Assembly (NCBI GenBank): GCA_902761035.1
Contig: CACWIW010000029.1
Location: 1-37,602 of the forward strand
Source of the DNA: an uncultured bacterium
Lineage (GTDB): Bacteria; Verrucomicrobiota; Kiritimatiellia; RFP12; UBA1067
Direction of reading: 5' to 3'
DNA length: 37,602 bases
Shown here: in pieces, positions 15,516 to 24,524 of the stretch
How positions within the stretch are numbered: the first letter of the stretch is position 1
Layout: each line of letters begins with the position of its first letter
Translations under genes and position numbers: made by a program
The notes under the pieces: model-generated
The model's input: only the letters and a program-made list of their open reading frames with translations
Databases searched by the model: none
What the model was told of the DNA's origin: nothing

Positions 15516-16577
15516 ATGAAAAAATCTATCCTCAAATTGTTGTCGGCGGGCGTAGCCTCTGCCGGAATCGTTTTGTTCACCTCTGGCTTCTGCTCGTCCG
15601 CCTGTGGCGACGGTTGTGCCGCGCCCAAGTCGTGCGGCTGCGCGTATGGCAACTGGTCTATCACGCTGCCCTATCCTGAGATGAACACCGCACACCTCGT
15701 CCTTGAGAAGGGCAAGGACGGCAAGCCGTCCGCGCTCCTTCTCTGGCGCTGGGCAAGCCCCACACCGGCCGAGGTCACTCAGATCGATGCTAAGGGCTTC
15801 ACAGTCCAGCGTTCCTTCAGCAAGCCGAAGGGCAAGGCGAACGACAAGTCCGCATGGCGCGCGCTGCGCGTGACGTGTACGGTTGACGGCAAGGCGCTGA
15901 AGGGTACGTTCTGTACGGTGGATGGCAACGGCAAGGCCGTTGACAAGCCGCAGGAAATCTGCGGCAAGCGCAATCCGCCCATCGGTCCCGTACCCGACTT
16001 CTCCAAGGCCGTCTACGGCAAGCCCATCGATCTCCTCGCGGGCTCGATCAACGACTTCGAGATCATGGGTACGGACAAAATCAACGGCTGGACGCTCAAG
16101 GACGGCGTGCTCTCCAACCGCATCACGCGTGACAAGAAGGGCCGGTCCGTCCACAAGAACGGCAACCTCCGCACGAAGCGCGCCGATTTCTTCGACTTCA
16201 ACTTGAAGTACCAGGTGCGCGTGCTGCCGGGCTGCAACTCCGGCGTGTACCTGCGCGGCATCTACGAGATTCAGGTGCTCGACAGCTACCGCAAGCCCGT
16301 GGACTGCCACAACATGGCCGCGCTCTACGGACGCATCACGCCGAAGGTTGCGGCGGAAAAGCCGGCAAACGAGTGGCAGTCCGTGGACGTGACACTCTAC
16401 AAACGCCACCTCACCGTGGTCCTCAACGGCACCACGATCATCGACAAGCAGCCAGTGGTGGGCATCACAGGCGGCGCCATGACGGCCGACGAGTTCATAC
16501 CCGGTCCGCTCTACATCCAGGGCGACCACTCGGACGCGGACTTCCGCGACATGAAACTCACGCCGATCGTCAAATAA
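15516..16577 (+). CDS. Secreted DUF1080 (3-keto-disaccharide hydrolase-like) protein
   Basis: 353 residues. An N-terminal signal peptide (MKKSILKLLSAGVASAGIVL) ends near a Cys-rich segment (CSSACGDGC...SCGCAYG). Residues about 45-150 are a small beta-rich region. Residues about 172-350 match DUF1080: a concanavalin-like fold with GWTLKDGVLSNR, FNLKYQVRVLPGCNSGVYLRGIYEIQVLD, WQSVDVTLYKRHLTVVLNG and PLYIQGDHSDADFRDMKLTPI. The domain is abundant in Planctomycetes and Verrucomicrobia, where members cleave 3-ketoglycosides. Substrate and localisation (periplasm or outer membrane) are inferred. It heads an operon with lpxK and an SNF2 helicase, an odd pairing. Confidence 0.9.
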   Translation: MKKSILKLLSAGVASAGIVLFTSGFCSSACGDGCAAPKSCGCAYGNWSITLPYPEMNTAHLVLEKGKDGKPSALLLWRWASPTPAEVTQIDAKGFTVQRSFSKPKGKANDKSAWRALRVTCTVDGKALKGTFCTVDGNGKAVDKPQEICGKRNPPIGPVPDFSKAVYGKPIDLLAGSINDFEIMGTDKINGWTLKDGVLSNRITRDKKGRSVHKNGNLRTKRADFFDFNLKYQVRVLPGCNSGVYLRGIYEIQVLDSYRKPVDCHNMAALYGRITPKVAAEKPANEWQSVDVTLYKRHLTVVLNGTTIIDKQPVVGITGGAMTADEFIPGPLYIQGDHSDADFRDMKLTPIVK

Positions 16578-16580
16578 GGC

Positions 16581-17762
16581 GTGCAGAAGCAGAAGGTCAG
16601 CTACGTCGAGCGTCTCGAACACGCGCTCGTCAAGATCATCCAACAACCGGGTGCGGATCAGAACCAGCCCGGCGGCGTGCGCGTGTTGCTGGTCTTCCTC
16701 AACATTCTCTCCAAGATTTTCCAGTTCGTCGTCGCTGTCCGCTACGTACTCTACAACTGGGGAATCCTTCGCCGTTTCCCGCTCGGCTGCCAGGTGATCT
16801 CCATCGGCAACGTCACGGCGGGCGGCACGGGCAAGACGCCCGTCACGGAGAAGTTCGCACACGAGCTTGCGGCGGCGGGACGCAAGGTGGCGATCCTATC
16901 GCGCGGCTATCGCCGCAAGGAGGCGCCGTGGTGGGAGCGGATGTTCAAGCAGGTAGTGGAACAGCCGCCGCTTGTCGTCTCCGACGGACGCCAGATCAAG
17001 CTCGACGCCGCAACCGGCGGCGACGAGCCGTACATGCTCGCGTCGAACCTGCCGGGCGTGTGCGTGCTCGTGGACCGCAACCGCGTGAAGGCCGGACGCT
17101 ACGCCATCTCGCGTTTCGGCTGCGACACGCTCATCCTCGACGACGGCTTCCAGTACCAGCGACTCAAACACTCTCTTGAGGTTGTGCTCGTCGACAAGAC
17201 GAATCCCTTCGGCAACGGACACATGCTGCCGCGCGGAGTCCTGCGTGAACCTGCGAGCCACATTTCCCGTGCAGACTTTATTTTCCTCACAAAATCAGAC
17301 GGTAACTCGGAGGAAGTAATTCGCGACATCCGCGAGTACAACCAGACAGCAGAAATCATCGAGTGCCGTCACGCGCCGCGTCTCCTTAAGGACGTGTGGA
17401 GCCGCGAGGAGCTGCCGCTCGACTGGCTGAAGGGCAAAACGCTCACCACGCTCTCCGGCATCGCCGTACCACAGGGCTTCGAGGATTCCCTGCGCAAGCT
17501 CGGCGCGCGCGTGATCTGGTGCGAGCGCTACGCCGACCACCATCGCTACGATTCCTCTGAAATCATCTTCGCGCTCAACAAGACCGCCGACCTCCACGCC
17601 GACGCGCTCATCACCACCGAAAAGGACGCCGTGCGCTTTCCGCGTCTCGAGACCACGCCCGTCCCGTGCTACTACCTGCGCGTTGATATCGAGATCCTCA
17701 AGGGCGCCGAAAACTTCGCTTCCGCCGTAGATCACATCTGCAACCGTAAGGCGAAGAATTGA
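16581..17762 (+). CDS. lpxK: Tetraacyldisaccharide 4'-kinase (lipid A)
   Basis: 393 residues. LpxK phosphorylates the 4' position of the lipid A disaccharide at the cytoplasmic face of the inner membrane. The P-loop is in ISIGNVTAGGTGKTPVTE (about 80-87), followed by RKVAILSRGYRRK and LILDDGFQYQRLKHSLEVVLVD, NPFGNGHMLPRGVLREP and TTEKDAVRFP, all LpxK hallmarks. An N-terminal hydrophobic stretch (about 33-60) is the membrane anchor. GTG 16581 begins 3 nt after the DUF1080 stop and has no clear Shine-Dalgarno, so translation is probably coupled. The KDO and acyl steps would be encoded elsewhere, apart from the acyltransferase at 36367. Confidence 0.95.
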   Translation: MQKQKVSYVERLEHALVKIIQQPGADQNQPGGVRVLLVFLNILSKIFQFVVAVRYVLYNWGILRRFPLGCQVISIGNVTAGGTGKTPVTEKFAHELAAAGRKVAILSRGYRRKEAPWWERMFKQVVEQPPLVVSDGRQIKLDAATGGDEPYMLASNLPGVCVLVDRNRVKAGRYAISRFGCDTLILDDGFQYQRLKHSLEVVLVDKTNPFGNGHMLPRGVLREPASHISRADFIFLTKSDGNSEEVIRDIREYNQTAEIIECRHAPRLLKDVWSREELPLDWLKGKTLTTLSGIAVPQGFEDSLRKLGARVIWCERYADHHRYDSSEIIFALNKTADLHADALITTEKDAVRFPRLETTPVPCYYLRVDIEILKGAENFASAVDHICNRKAKN

Positions 17763-17763
17763 C

Positions 17764-20700
17764 ATGAATATTGAAACTTTCAACGCACTCGATGAAACTG
17801 CAAAATTCGCGGCAACGATGTTCGCGTACGTGCCTTATCCGCTCAACAGCACGTCAGTGGGCATATTATTAAAAAGACGATTTGGGGTGTTGCCCGTTTC
17901 CGTCGAATCCGTGAAGTTTGCCGCGTCGGTGATCAACTCGCTTGAAACACGTAAGCTGATCCAGAAGACCGACTCTTACAGTTTAGACTATGTTAACCGT
18001 GCGGAATACCCCACGAAAACACTTGTCAAGGTTTTACGCGACGCCGAGGGCAAGGGGTGGCTTCCGAACTTGGACGACCTGAGGCAGGCTCTGGCGTATG
18101 CAAAATCCGGGACTACGCAGTACGGGCGATTTTCCCTACAAGCGGAATGCGCGCGTTTGGTCGCAGTCGGGTCGGGCGCAGAAATGTTTGAACGCCTTGC
18201 CAAGTCGCTTGCTGTTTCGGGAGGGCTTGCCATCGCCCGAGGTGCCGTCTGGCATGCGGCGGGTATTATTGAGGATGAGCCGGACTTCATGTTCACGGGA
18301 AACGGAGACCCGCTTGTCCGTGTCATGCGCTACTGGCTCAACATCCGCTTTTTGCAAGGGCGGGACGTTCGCAAGGCGCTTGTTGCGCTGGAAGCCGCTT
18401 TTCGTACAGGCGGCAAGTGGGATTGGCGTCTCGTCACGTCTTTCGCCGCGCTTTGTTTCTGGATTGGCTGGCGGCAGGGGCTTGACACTGCCTTTGCGGT
18501 ATCTGCCAGCCAGCCTCCGCAGACCGGTGGCCGGTACGACGAGGATGCGGACGAAGTCTTTCACCAGACGCTCAATGCGTGCCGGTTCGCGATGGACGGT
18601 GACTTCGCGAGTGCCGACATTGCTTTCAAAATCGCCGAGAAATTTGACGATGACCTAGATGGCCAAGCGAATGTGGAATGTCGCCAGGTGGACAACGTGC
18701 CGGAGCGGCTCCTTGCCGCGATGTGCGCAGCCGCAGCGAATCCGGACAAAATCGCGAAACGGCGCCCCGCTAGCGTAATGGATCAGACCTGGTACGGCGA
18801 TAGGATGTGGTGTGACGATGATTGCCCTGAGGAACGTTATGCAGATTACGTGGAGCGCATATCCGAATCGTTTGCCAGTGCATGGAAGAATGTAGTAACT
18901 GGTCGAGGATCATTGATTTCAAAGTACAGACGAGATTCGAGTTTGAGCGTTCTCGGTGGGCTTACATGGGCTTGGGATTTTCGCCTGTGCGTGAAGGGTC
19001 GTTCAAAGTTGCGCGACAAGGTGGAAAACCTCATCGCGCTTGCCAAAGAGGCCGAACGCGCTGGATACGTCAACATCGCGCAGCTGTACCTTACACTGCT
19101 TTCTGGTGGTTACGACGAGGCTGGATTGGCTGACTTGCTAAAGCGCGTTTCGGTCACGTCCGTGAAGTTTCTTCCAGACACCTCCCAAAAAGATGAATGG
19201 AAGAACATACTGGATATAATGCGCAAGACGGTAAAGGGCGCATCGAAGGTGGTGAAACACGAAAACGACAGTCGCGGTGTTCGCGTTTTCTGGCATCTCG
19301 CCGCAGAAAAGCCGACGAAGGAGGGATTGCTTGAATTGCGATACCTTGAGCCGGTTTTGCGTCCTGCCAGTGAGCCTGTTGGGAGCGACCGTTTCCAGCA
19401 GCTTTCGCGATATGAGATAGAAAGCAAGAAAACCGTGCGCAGATTGTTTTCCGAAAAGGACATGGCCATCGTCCATGCGGTGAGCGCGAGCGGTGGAAGC
19501 ATGAGCCGCAAGACGTGCGGGGAGGTACTTCCCATGCTCGTGGGGATGGAGAACGTCGAACTGCGGTTCTTCGGGGAAAATGCGACATACTACAATAGTA
19601 AGTTGACGAATCCGAAGCCGGTGAAGGTTGTCGCAGGAAAGTGTGAAATGCGTTCTACCGTTTCGGCGGACGGCGGCGTTGTGCTGTCAGTCCCGAAATG
19701 GACGTTGGAAAATACCGAGGACGCGGTTTTGGTGTTGGTTGACGACGAGACGATCGCGGTGGTGAAGCTGTCGGACGGTCACAAGCGCCTGCTTTCCATG
19801 TTCCGTGATATAGGTGTTGGCGGCAAGATCACGCTTCCGCCCCAGGCTATGAAGGAGGCTGCGCCGGTCATCGAGGATATGGCTACGCTGCTGCCGGTCG
19901 CCGCGCCCACGGCGAAGGAGAAGACGAGGCTCCGGCGTGTCGCGGCGGCCACTTCGCTCGCCGCACGGCTGTCTTTTGCAGGCGATGCGCTCACGGTGCG
20001 CATCGTCGCGAAGCCGCTTGCGGCGATGCCGTCCCTCGCGATCGAGCCGGGCGAAGGACAGGCGGAGAGGGTCGTGGCGGACGCATCGGGGAACTATCTG
20101 CTCGTGCGCGACCTCGCGGCGGAGAAGGAGGCGCTGGAGCGCGTCAAGTCCGCGCTTGCGGAATGCGAGACGTGGTTCGACGGGGAGAGTTCGTGGAACA
20201 TCGACGACATTCCCGCAGCGCTTGGCGCGCTCGGCGCGTTGAAGGCGATGGCAGATGCAGAGCCCTCCGCGTTTGCGCTGGAGTGGATCGACGACAAGAA
20301 GGTATCCGTCACGTTTGCGCCGAAGAGCGGCGTGCATCTCGGTTCTGCGCGTACGGCTGAGGACTGGTTCCGCGTCGATGGCGAGTTTGCGCTGGACGAT
20401 GGACGTGTCCTCTCCGTGGCGAAGTTCCTGGATGCGGCGAGGGCGCGCGTTGGCGACTACGTGAAGCTTTCTGACGGCGACTACGTGCGGCTCACGAAGA
20501 CCATGGCACGGCAGATTGATGCGCTGGCGGCGGCGGGACGGCGTAAGGGTGACGGAGTGGAGATTCCCAAGGCGGCCATTCCGATGCTTGACGGCGCGTT
20601 TGGCGAGGGCGATGATTCGCTGGAACTGCCGGACGCGATGGCGAAGACGGCCGAGGAAATCCGCACTGAGTTTGCACGCAAACCGACCGTGCCGCGAGCG

Positions 20701-22074
20701 CTTTCCGCTGAGTTGCGTCCCTATCAGCTGGAGGGCTACAGGTGGCTCTCGCGTTTGGCGGGTTGCGGATTCGGATCGTGTCTGGCGGACGACATGGGTC
20801 TTGGCAAGACCGTGCAGGTGATCGCGCTCCTCCTCGAACGCGCGAAGGGCGGTGCGTCGCTCGTCATGGCTCCTTCGTCCGTCTGCGGAAACTGGCGTTC
20901 TGAGATTCGCCGCTTCGCGCCGTCGCTCAGGCCGCAGATGGCCTACGAGAACGAGGGCGCGCTTGCGTCGTTCGGTCCGTCGGACGTCGTGATCGCGAGC
21001 TACGGCTACCTTCTTTTCCACGAGGATGAGTTTGCTGCCGTGAAGTGGAACGGCGTCGTTCTAGATGAGGCACAGGCGGTTAAGAACGACGCCTCTAAGC
21101 GTGCGAAGGCCGTGAAGAGGCTGCCGTCGAAGTTCCGCGTTGCCGCCACGGGCACGCCGGTGGAAAACCGGTTGGGCGAGCTGTGGAGCATCTTCGACTT
21201 TCTCAATCCCGGGCTGCTCGGCGCGGCTTCGTCGTTCGCGTCGCGCTTCACGAGCAACGGAATGGCCACGGGTACGCTGAAGCGTCTTGTGAAGCCGCTT
21301 GTGTTGCGTAGACTAAAGGGCGAGGTTCTCGACGACCTGCCGGAAAAGACCGAGAGCACGGTGATGGTCGAACTCGGAAAGGCGGAACGTTCGGCCTACG
21401 AGGGATGCAGGGTCCATGCGCTCCAGCAACTCGAGAAGGACGCTGAAATGGGCGGCGGCGAGGTGAACCGCATGTCGATCCTCGCGGAGCTGACGCGACT
21501 GAGGCGTTTCTGCTGCCACCCGTCGCTCGTCCTGCCGAACGAGGCGTTACCGTCCGCGAAGATGGAGGCGTTGCTGGAGCTGCTTTCGAATCTCCGCGAC
21601 AGCCGCCACCGCGCGCTCGTGTTCAGTCAGTTCACGGACTACCTCGCAATCGTCCGAAAGGCTCTCGACGCGCGCGGCTGGACGCACCTTTACCTTGACG
21701 GCTCAACGCCCACCGCCGAGCGCGGGCGGCTGGTGGAGGCGTTCCAGTCCGGCGAAGGCGACTTCTTCGTGATCTCTCTCAAGGCGGGCGGTACGGGTCT
21801 GAACCTCACGGCTGCAGACTACGTAATTCTGCTTGATCCGTGGTGGAATCCCGCCGTAGAGAATCAGGCCGCAGACCGCGCGCACCGCATCGGGCAGCGG
21901 AACCCGGTCACGGTTTACAGGCTCATCGCGGCCGATACCGTGGAGGAGCGCGTCCTCGAACTGCACAAGGAGAAAAAGCAGATTGCGGAGGATGTCCTTG
22001 ACGGCACTGGCTCCGCCGCGCTTTCGCCCGCCCAGCTCATGGGCCTTTTCAAGTCAAACGCCACCGATGTTTGA
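17764..22074 (+). CDS. SNF2-family DEAD/DEAH helicase-like ATPase with a large uncharacterised N-terminal region
   Basis: 1436 residues. The C-terminal third is a full SNF2/RapA-type motor: LADDMGLGKTVQV (Walker A, about 1006-1018), SLVMAPSSVCGNWRSE, VLDEAQAVKN (DEAQ about 1101), ATGTPVENRLGELWSIFDFLNPG, RALVFSQFTDYL, and GGTGLNLTAADYVILLDPWWNPAVE...RAHRIGQ (near 1373). Such enzymes translocate on duplex DNA or remodel protein-nucleic acid complexes. About 900 N-terminal residues have no motif I recognise; a basic central region is followed by alternating helix-rich repeats. No restriction or defence partner lies beside it. The start is 1 nt after the lpxK stop, so the genes are coupled. Confidence 0.9.
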   Translation: MNIETFNALDETAKFAATMFAYVPYPLNSTSVGILLKRRFGVLPVSVESVKFAASVINSLETRKLIQKTDSYSLDYVNRAEYPTKTLVKVLRDAEGKGWLPNLDDLRQALAYAKSGTTQYGRFSLQAECARLVAVGSGAEMFERLAKSLAVSGGLAIARGAVWHAAGIIEDEPDFMFTGNGDPLVRVMRYWLNIRFLQGRDVRKALVALEAAFRTGGKWDWRLVTSFAALCFWIGWRQGLDTAFAVSASQPPQTGGRYDEDADEVFHQTLNACRFAMDGDFASADIAFKIAEKFDDDLDGQANVECRQVDNVPERLLAAMCAAAANPDKIAKRRPASVMDQTWYGDRMWCDDDCPEERYADYVERISESFASAWKNVVTGRGSLISKYRRDSSLSVLGGLTWAWDFRLCVKGRSKLRDKVENLIALAKEAERAGYVNIAQLYLTLLSGGYDEAGLADLLKRVSVTSVKFLPDTSQKDEWKNILDIMRKTVKGASKVVKHENDSRGVRVFWHLAAEKPTKEGLLELRYLEPVLRPASEPVGSDRFQQLSRYEIESKKTVRRLFSEKDMAIVHAVSASGGSMSRKTCGEVLPMLVGMENVELRFFGENATYYNSKLTNPKPVKVVAGKCEMRSTVSADGGVVLSVPKWTLENTEDAVLVLVDDETIAVVKLSDGHKRLLSMFRDIGVGGKITLPPQAMKEAAPVIEDMATLLPVAAPTAKEKTRLRRVAAATSLAARLSFAGDALTVRIVAKPLAAMPSLAIEPGEGQAERVVADASGNYLLVRDLAAEKEALERVKSALAECETWFDGESSWNIDDIPAALGALGALKAMADAEPSAFALEWIDDKKVSVTFAPKSGVHLGSARTAEDWFRVDGEFALDDGRVLSVAKFLDAARARVGDYVKLSDGDYVRLTKTMARQIDALAAAGRRKGDGVEIPKAAIPMLDGAFGEGDDSLELPDAMAKTAEEIRTEFARKPTVPRALSAELRPYQLEGYRWLSRLAGCGFGSCLADDMGLGKTVQVIALLLERAKGGASLVMAPSSVCGNWRSEIRRFAPSLRPQMAYENEGALASFGPSDVVIASYGYLLFHEDEFAAVKWNGVVLDEAQAVKNDASKRAKAVKRLPSKFRVAATGTPVENRLGELWSIFDFLNPGLLGAASSFASRFTSNGMATGTLKRLVKPLVLRRLKGEVLDDLPEKTESTVMVELGKAERSAYEGCRVHALQQLEKDAEMGGGEVNRMSILAELTRLRRFCCHPSLVLPNEALPSAKMEALLELLSNLRDSRHRALVFSQFTDYLAIVRKALDARGWTHLYLDGSTPTAERGRLVEAFQSGEGDFFVISLKAGGTGLNLTAADYVILLDPWWNPAVENQAADRAHRIGQRNPVTVYRLIAADTVEERVLELHKEKKQIAEDVLDGTGSAALSPAQLMGLFKSNATDV

Positions 22075-22084
22075 TTGGAGCGAT

Positions 22085-22876
22085 ATGGGAGAACGGGTTA
22101 TAGAGTATGACGGAGTGTCACGATGTGGACATCGCGCCCTACCGTGCGGGACCGATTGCAGCACCCCACCGTGCGAACCGGTAGGGGCCGACCACCGGGC
22201 GGCCCGCGATTCCGGCGCGCCCGGTGGTCGCGCCCTACCGGAGGGTGTGGGAGGCAAATCTAATAGGCCTGTGCGCAAACGGCTGGATCATCGCGGTCCG
22301 TTGTCGATAGATGTTTCGTCTGCGTGGTATTTCATAACGATCTGCGCCGAAGGACATCGGCCCTGGGCATGTGATGTCGTTCCGACGGTAGGGGCCGACC
22401 ACCGGGCGGCCCGTGATTGCGGCGCGCCCGGTGGCCGCGCCCTACCGTGCGGGGTCGATTCCGGCACCTCACCATGCGAACCGGTAGGGGCCGACCACCG
22501 GGCGGCCCGCTCGTTTGAGGAATTCGCAACCTTGCTCCTTGACGAGGCCCGCTTTATGCACAATGCGGGAAAATGGTTCCTTTCACTTATGCTTGTCATG
22601 CCTGACCATTTGCATCTTATTGTTCACGGGCCGCCCGGTGGTCGGCCCCTACCATTGGTCATTGGCGATTTCAAACGTTACTTGACATCGCACTTCGGCA
22701 TCCGGTTCCAGCGAGACTTTTTCGACACTCGCATCCGCGACGATGCGCACTACGCCGAGAAGTTCCGCTACATCTGCAACAATCCCGTTCGCAAAGGCCT
22801 TTGTGTCACGGCGCGCAACTGGCGGCATGTCATCGCATTTGATCGCAATACTGGTATGGAACGGCAACACAGGTAA
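22085..22876 (+). CDS. REP-associated tyrosine transposase (RAYT/TnpA_REP, Y1_Tnp) carrying REP hairpins in its own reading frame
   Basis: 264 residues from ATG 22085. Y1/HUH features are present: a first strand AWYFITICAEGHRP, the HUH motif in LVMPDHLHLIVHG, and the tyrosine helix DAHYAEKFRYICNNPVRKGL. These proteins act on single-stranded REP hairpins. Three stretches of low-complexity sequence (PVGADHRAAR, GAPGGRALP and PPGGRPLP) are encoded by REP hairpins at 22181-22652 and interrupt the fold at the N-terminus, after the first strand and after the HUH motif. The frame remains open throughout. The upstream in-frame extension overlaps the SNF2 gene and was not used. Activity with these inserts is uncertain, so it may be a degrading copy. 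Confidence 0.82.
   Translation: MGERVIEYDGVSRCGHRALPCGTDCSTPPCEPVGADHRAARDSGAPGGRALPEGVGGKSNRPVRKRLDHRGPLSIDVSSAWYFITICAEGHRPWACDVVPTVGADHRAARDCGAPGGRALPCGVDSGTSPCEPVGADHRAARSFEEFATLLLDEARFMHNAGKWFLSLMLVMPDHLHLIVHGPPGGRPLPLVIGDFKRYLTSHFGIRFQRDFFDTRIRDDAHYAEKFRYICNNPVRKGLCVTARNWRHVIAFDRNTGMERQHR
22181..22652. repeat. Six REP hairpins with 5' GTAG inside the RAYT gene
   Basis: Each is 25 nt: GTAG, a 6-bp stem, a 9-base loop and the closing stem. Plus-strand copies (22181-22205, 22388-22412, 22484-22508) have stem GGGCCG / CGGCCC and loop ACCACCGGG. Minus-strand copies at 22214-22238 and 22421-22445 have stem GGCGCG / CGCGCC with loop ACCACCGGG or GCCACCGGG. The minus copy at 22628-22652 has the GGGCCG stem. 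Stem bases change in pairs while the loop stays the same, and copies occur as head-to-head pairs, as in REP/BIME elements. Confidence 0.85.
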
Positions 22877-22893
22877 TGTAAAGAGATGTAGTT

Positions 22894-24465
22894 GTGAGCG
22901 GGAAGGGCATACTGAAGAACACGGCGGTGGTGGGTGCTATGACGGCGCTCTCTCGCGTGTTGGGACTCGTTCGCGAGATGTTCCAGAGCCGCCTCATCGG
23001 CGCGGGCGTGGAGCAGAGCGCTTTCGTGCTCGCGTTCGCGATCCCGAACATGATGCGCAAGCTCTTCGGCGAGGGTGCGCTCACTGCTGCGTTCGTGCCA
23101 GTGTTCAGGGGCGAAGTCGAGGCGCAGCGGATGGAGTCTGCCCGCCGTCTCGCGCGCGCCGTGATGACGATGAGTCTCCTCATGCTCGCGGCCGTCTCTG
23201 CACTCGCGGTAGTCGGTCTTTCAGCCGCGCTGCACTGGGGCACTACGTTCTCTGAACGCACCACCCTCACGCTGCGCCTTACGCGCATCCTCGTGCCGTA
23301 CATGGTGTTCATCTGCGGGTCGGCGTTCGGCATGGGCGTGCTGAACGCGCTCGGCAAGTTCGCGGCGGCGGCGCTGATGCCATGCCTTTTGAATGTGGTA
23401 TGGATTGCCGCGCTCGGCGTGCTGTGCTTCATTCCCGGGATGTCGCTTGCGTCGCGCGCCGTGTGGGTGAGCGGCGCGATCCTCTTCGCCGGATTCCTCC
23501 AGATGGCGTTCATGTTTTATTGCATGAAGCGGCGCGGCGTATCGCCGCGTCCCTCGCGCGCCGGCTGGGGCGACCCCAACACGCGCCTTGTATGGCGCAA
23601 CATGCTCGTTGCGGCGGTCGGTGCGGGAGCCGTGCAGATCAACTACATGCTCGACCAGGTGCTCGCGCAGGCGGCGTCCCCGTGGGCCGCAGGCGTGATC
23701 GGCTACGCGGAACGCCTGATGGATCTGCCACTCGGCATCGTGGGCGTCGCGTTCGGCACCGTGCTGCTGCCCACGTTCTCCGGCTGTTTCGCGAAGGGCG
23801 ACGTGGCGGGTGCGCGCGAGGCGTTCCTCTCGTCCACGGACAACCTCCTCTTCGTGATGATCCCCGCCGCTGTCGGGCTCGGAGTGATCGCCCCGGACCT
23901 CACCCGCGTAATCTACGAGGGCAAGGCGTTCGACGCGACGGCCACGATGCGCGTGGGACGCGCGGTGGCTTGCTACGCGGTCGGACTCGGCTTCTTCGGC
24001 TTGCAGAAGACGCTCGTGCCGTGGTTCCAGGCGCAGAAGGACATGAAGACCCCCCTTGCGGTGTCCGTGAAGATGGTGTTCCTTAATGCGACTCTCAATA
24101 TCCTTGCGGTGTGGCTGCTGCCCGTCGAATGGAGGCACGTGGGCCTTGCGGCCTCGACCGTGTTCTGCGCAGGCGTCGCCTGCGTGTTGCTTGCTGTGCT
24201 AGCGCGCCGCAAGAACGGCAATCTCGGCTTCGCGTTGCTGGTACGTCCAGTGGGACGTACGCTCGCCGCGTCCGCCGTGATGGGCGTGGCGCTCTGGCTG
24301 GTGCGCTCTTGGCTCGGCGCGCGCGGCTGGACGGGTACGTGGGCGAACGTGACGCAACTCGCGATGCTCGTGGTGCTGGGCGGGGTCGTATATTTCGGAG
24401 TCCACTTCCTATTTGCCCGCCGTACGTTCACTGCGCGGCTGCGGGCGCTCCGCCGCCGCAGATGA
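22894..24465 (+). CDS. murJ: Lipid II flippase MurJ (MviN family)
   Basis: 523 residues, hydrophobic, with about 14 predicted membrane helices. Typical MurJ segments are GAMTALSRVLGLVREM at the N-terminus, FAIPNMMRKLFGEGALTAAFVPVF, GAGAVQINYMLDQVLAQ, GVIGYAERLMDLPLGIVGVAFGTVLLPTFS and AVACYAVGLGFFGLQKTLVPWFQAQKDMKTPL. MurJ moves lipid-linked peptidoglycan precursors across the inner membrane. The start is GTG 22894, with AAAGAGA about 10 nt upstream and 17 nt after the RAYT stop. No leaderless-type -10 box is present. It was probably transcribed with lpxK/SNF2 before the RAYT gene inserted, though this cannot be shown here. Confidence 0.95.
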   Translation: MSGKGILKNTAVVGAMTALSRVLGLVREMFQSRLIGAGVEQSAFVLAFAIPNMMRKLFGEGALTAAFVPVFRGEVEAQRMESARRLARAVMTMSLLMLAAVSALAVVGLSAALHWGTTFSERTTLTLRLTRILVPYMVFICGSAFGMGVLNALGKFAAAALMPCLLNVVWIAALGVLCFIPGMSLASRAVWVSGAILFAGFLQMAFMFYCMKRRGVSPRPSRAGWGDPNTRLVWRNMLVAAVGAGAVQINYMLDQVLAQAASPWAAGVIGYAERLMDLPLGIVGVAFGTVLLPTFSGCFAKGDVAGAREAFLSSTDNLLFVMIPAAVGLGVIAPDLTRVIYEGKAFDATATMRVGRAVACYAVGLGFFGLQKTLVPWFQAQKDMKTPLAVSVKMVFLNATLNILAVWLLPVEWRHVGLAASTVFCAGVACVLLAVLARRKNGNLGFALLVRPVGRTLAASAVMGVALWLVRSWLGARGWTGTWANVTQLAMLVVLGGVVYFGVHFLFARRTFTARLRALRRRR

Positions 24466-24511
24466 CTACAAAATCATAAATATCAGTCTCACCCGGACGA
24501 AAGAATTGTGG

Positions 24512-24517
24512 TATAAT
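24512..24517 (+). promoter_or_regulatory. Extended -10 box of rnhC (leaderless geometry)
   Basis: TGGTATAAT is followed by 7 nt and then ATG 24525. Confidence 0.7.
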
Positions 24518-24524
24518 AGCCGAC

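Noticed and set aside
15330..16862. 510-codon minus-strand open frame
   Set aside because: It overlaps the sugar porter end, DUF1080 and lpxK start, all with recognised motifs; G+C-rich third positions create open antisense frames.
19687..21021. 444-codon minus-strand open frame
   Set aside because: It lies inside the SNF2 gene opposite its helicase motifs; same G+C artefact.
21983..22084. N-terminal extension of the RAYT frame into the SNF2 gene
   Set aside because: The extension overlaps the well-supported C-terminus of the SNF2 protein in another frame; ATG 22085 is a better start.
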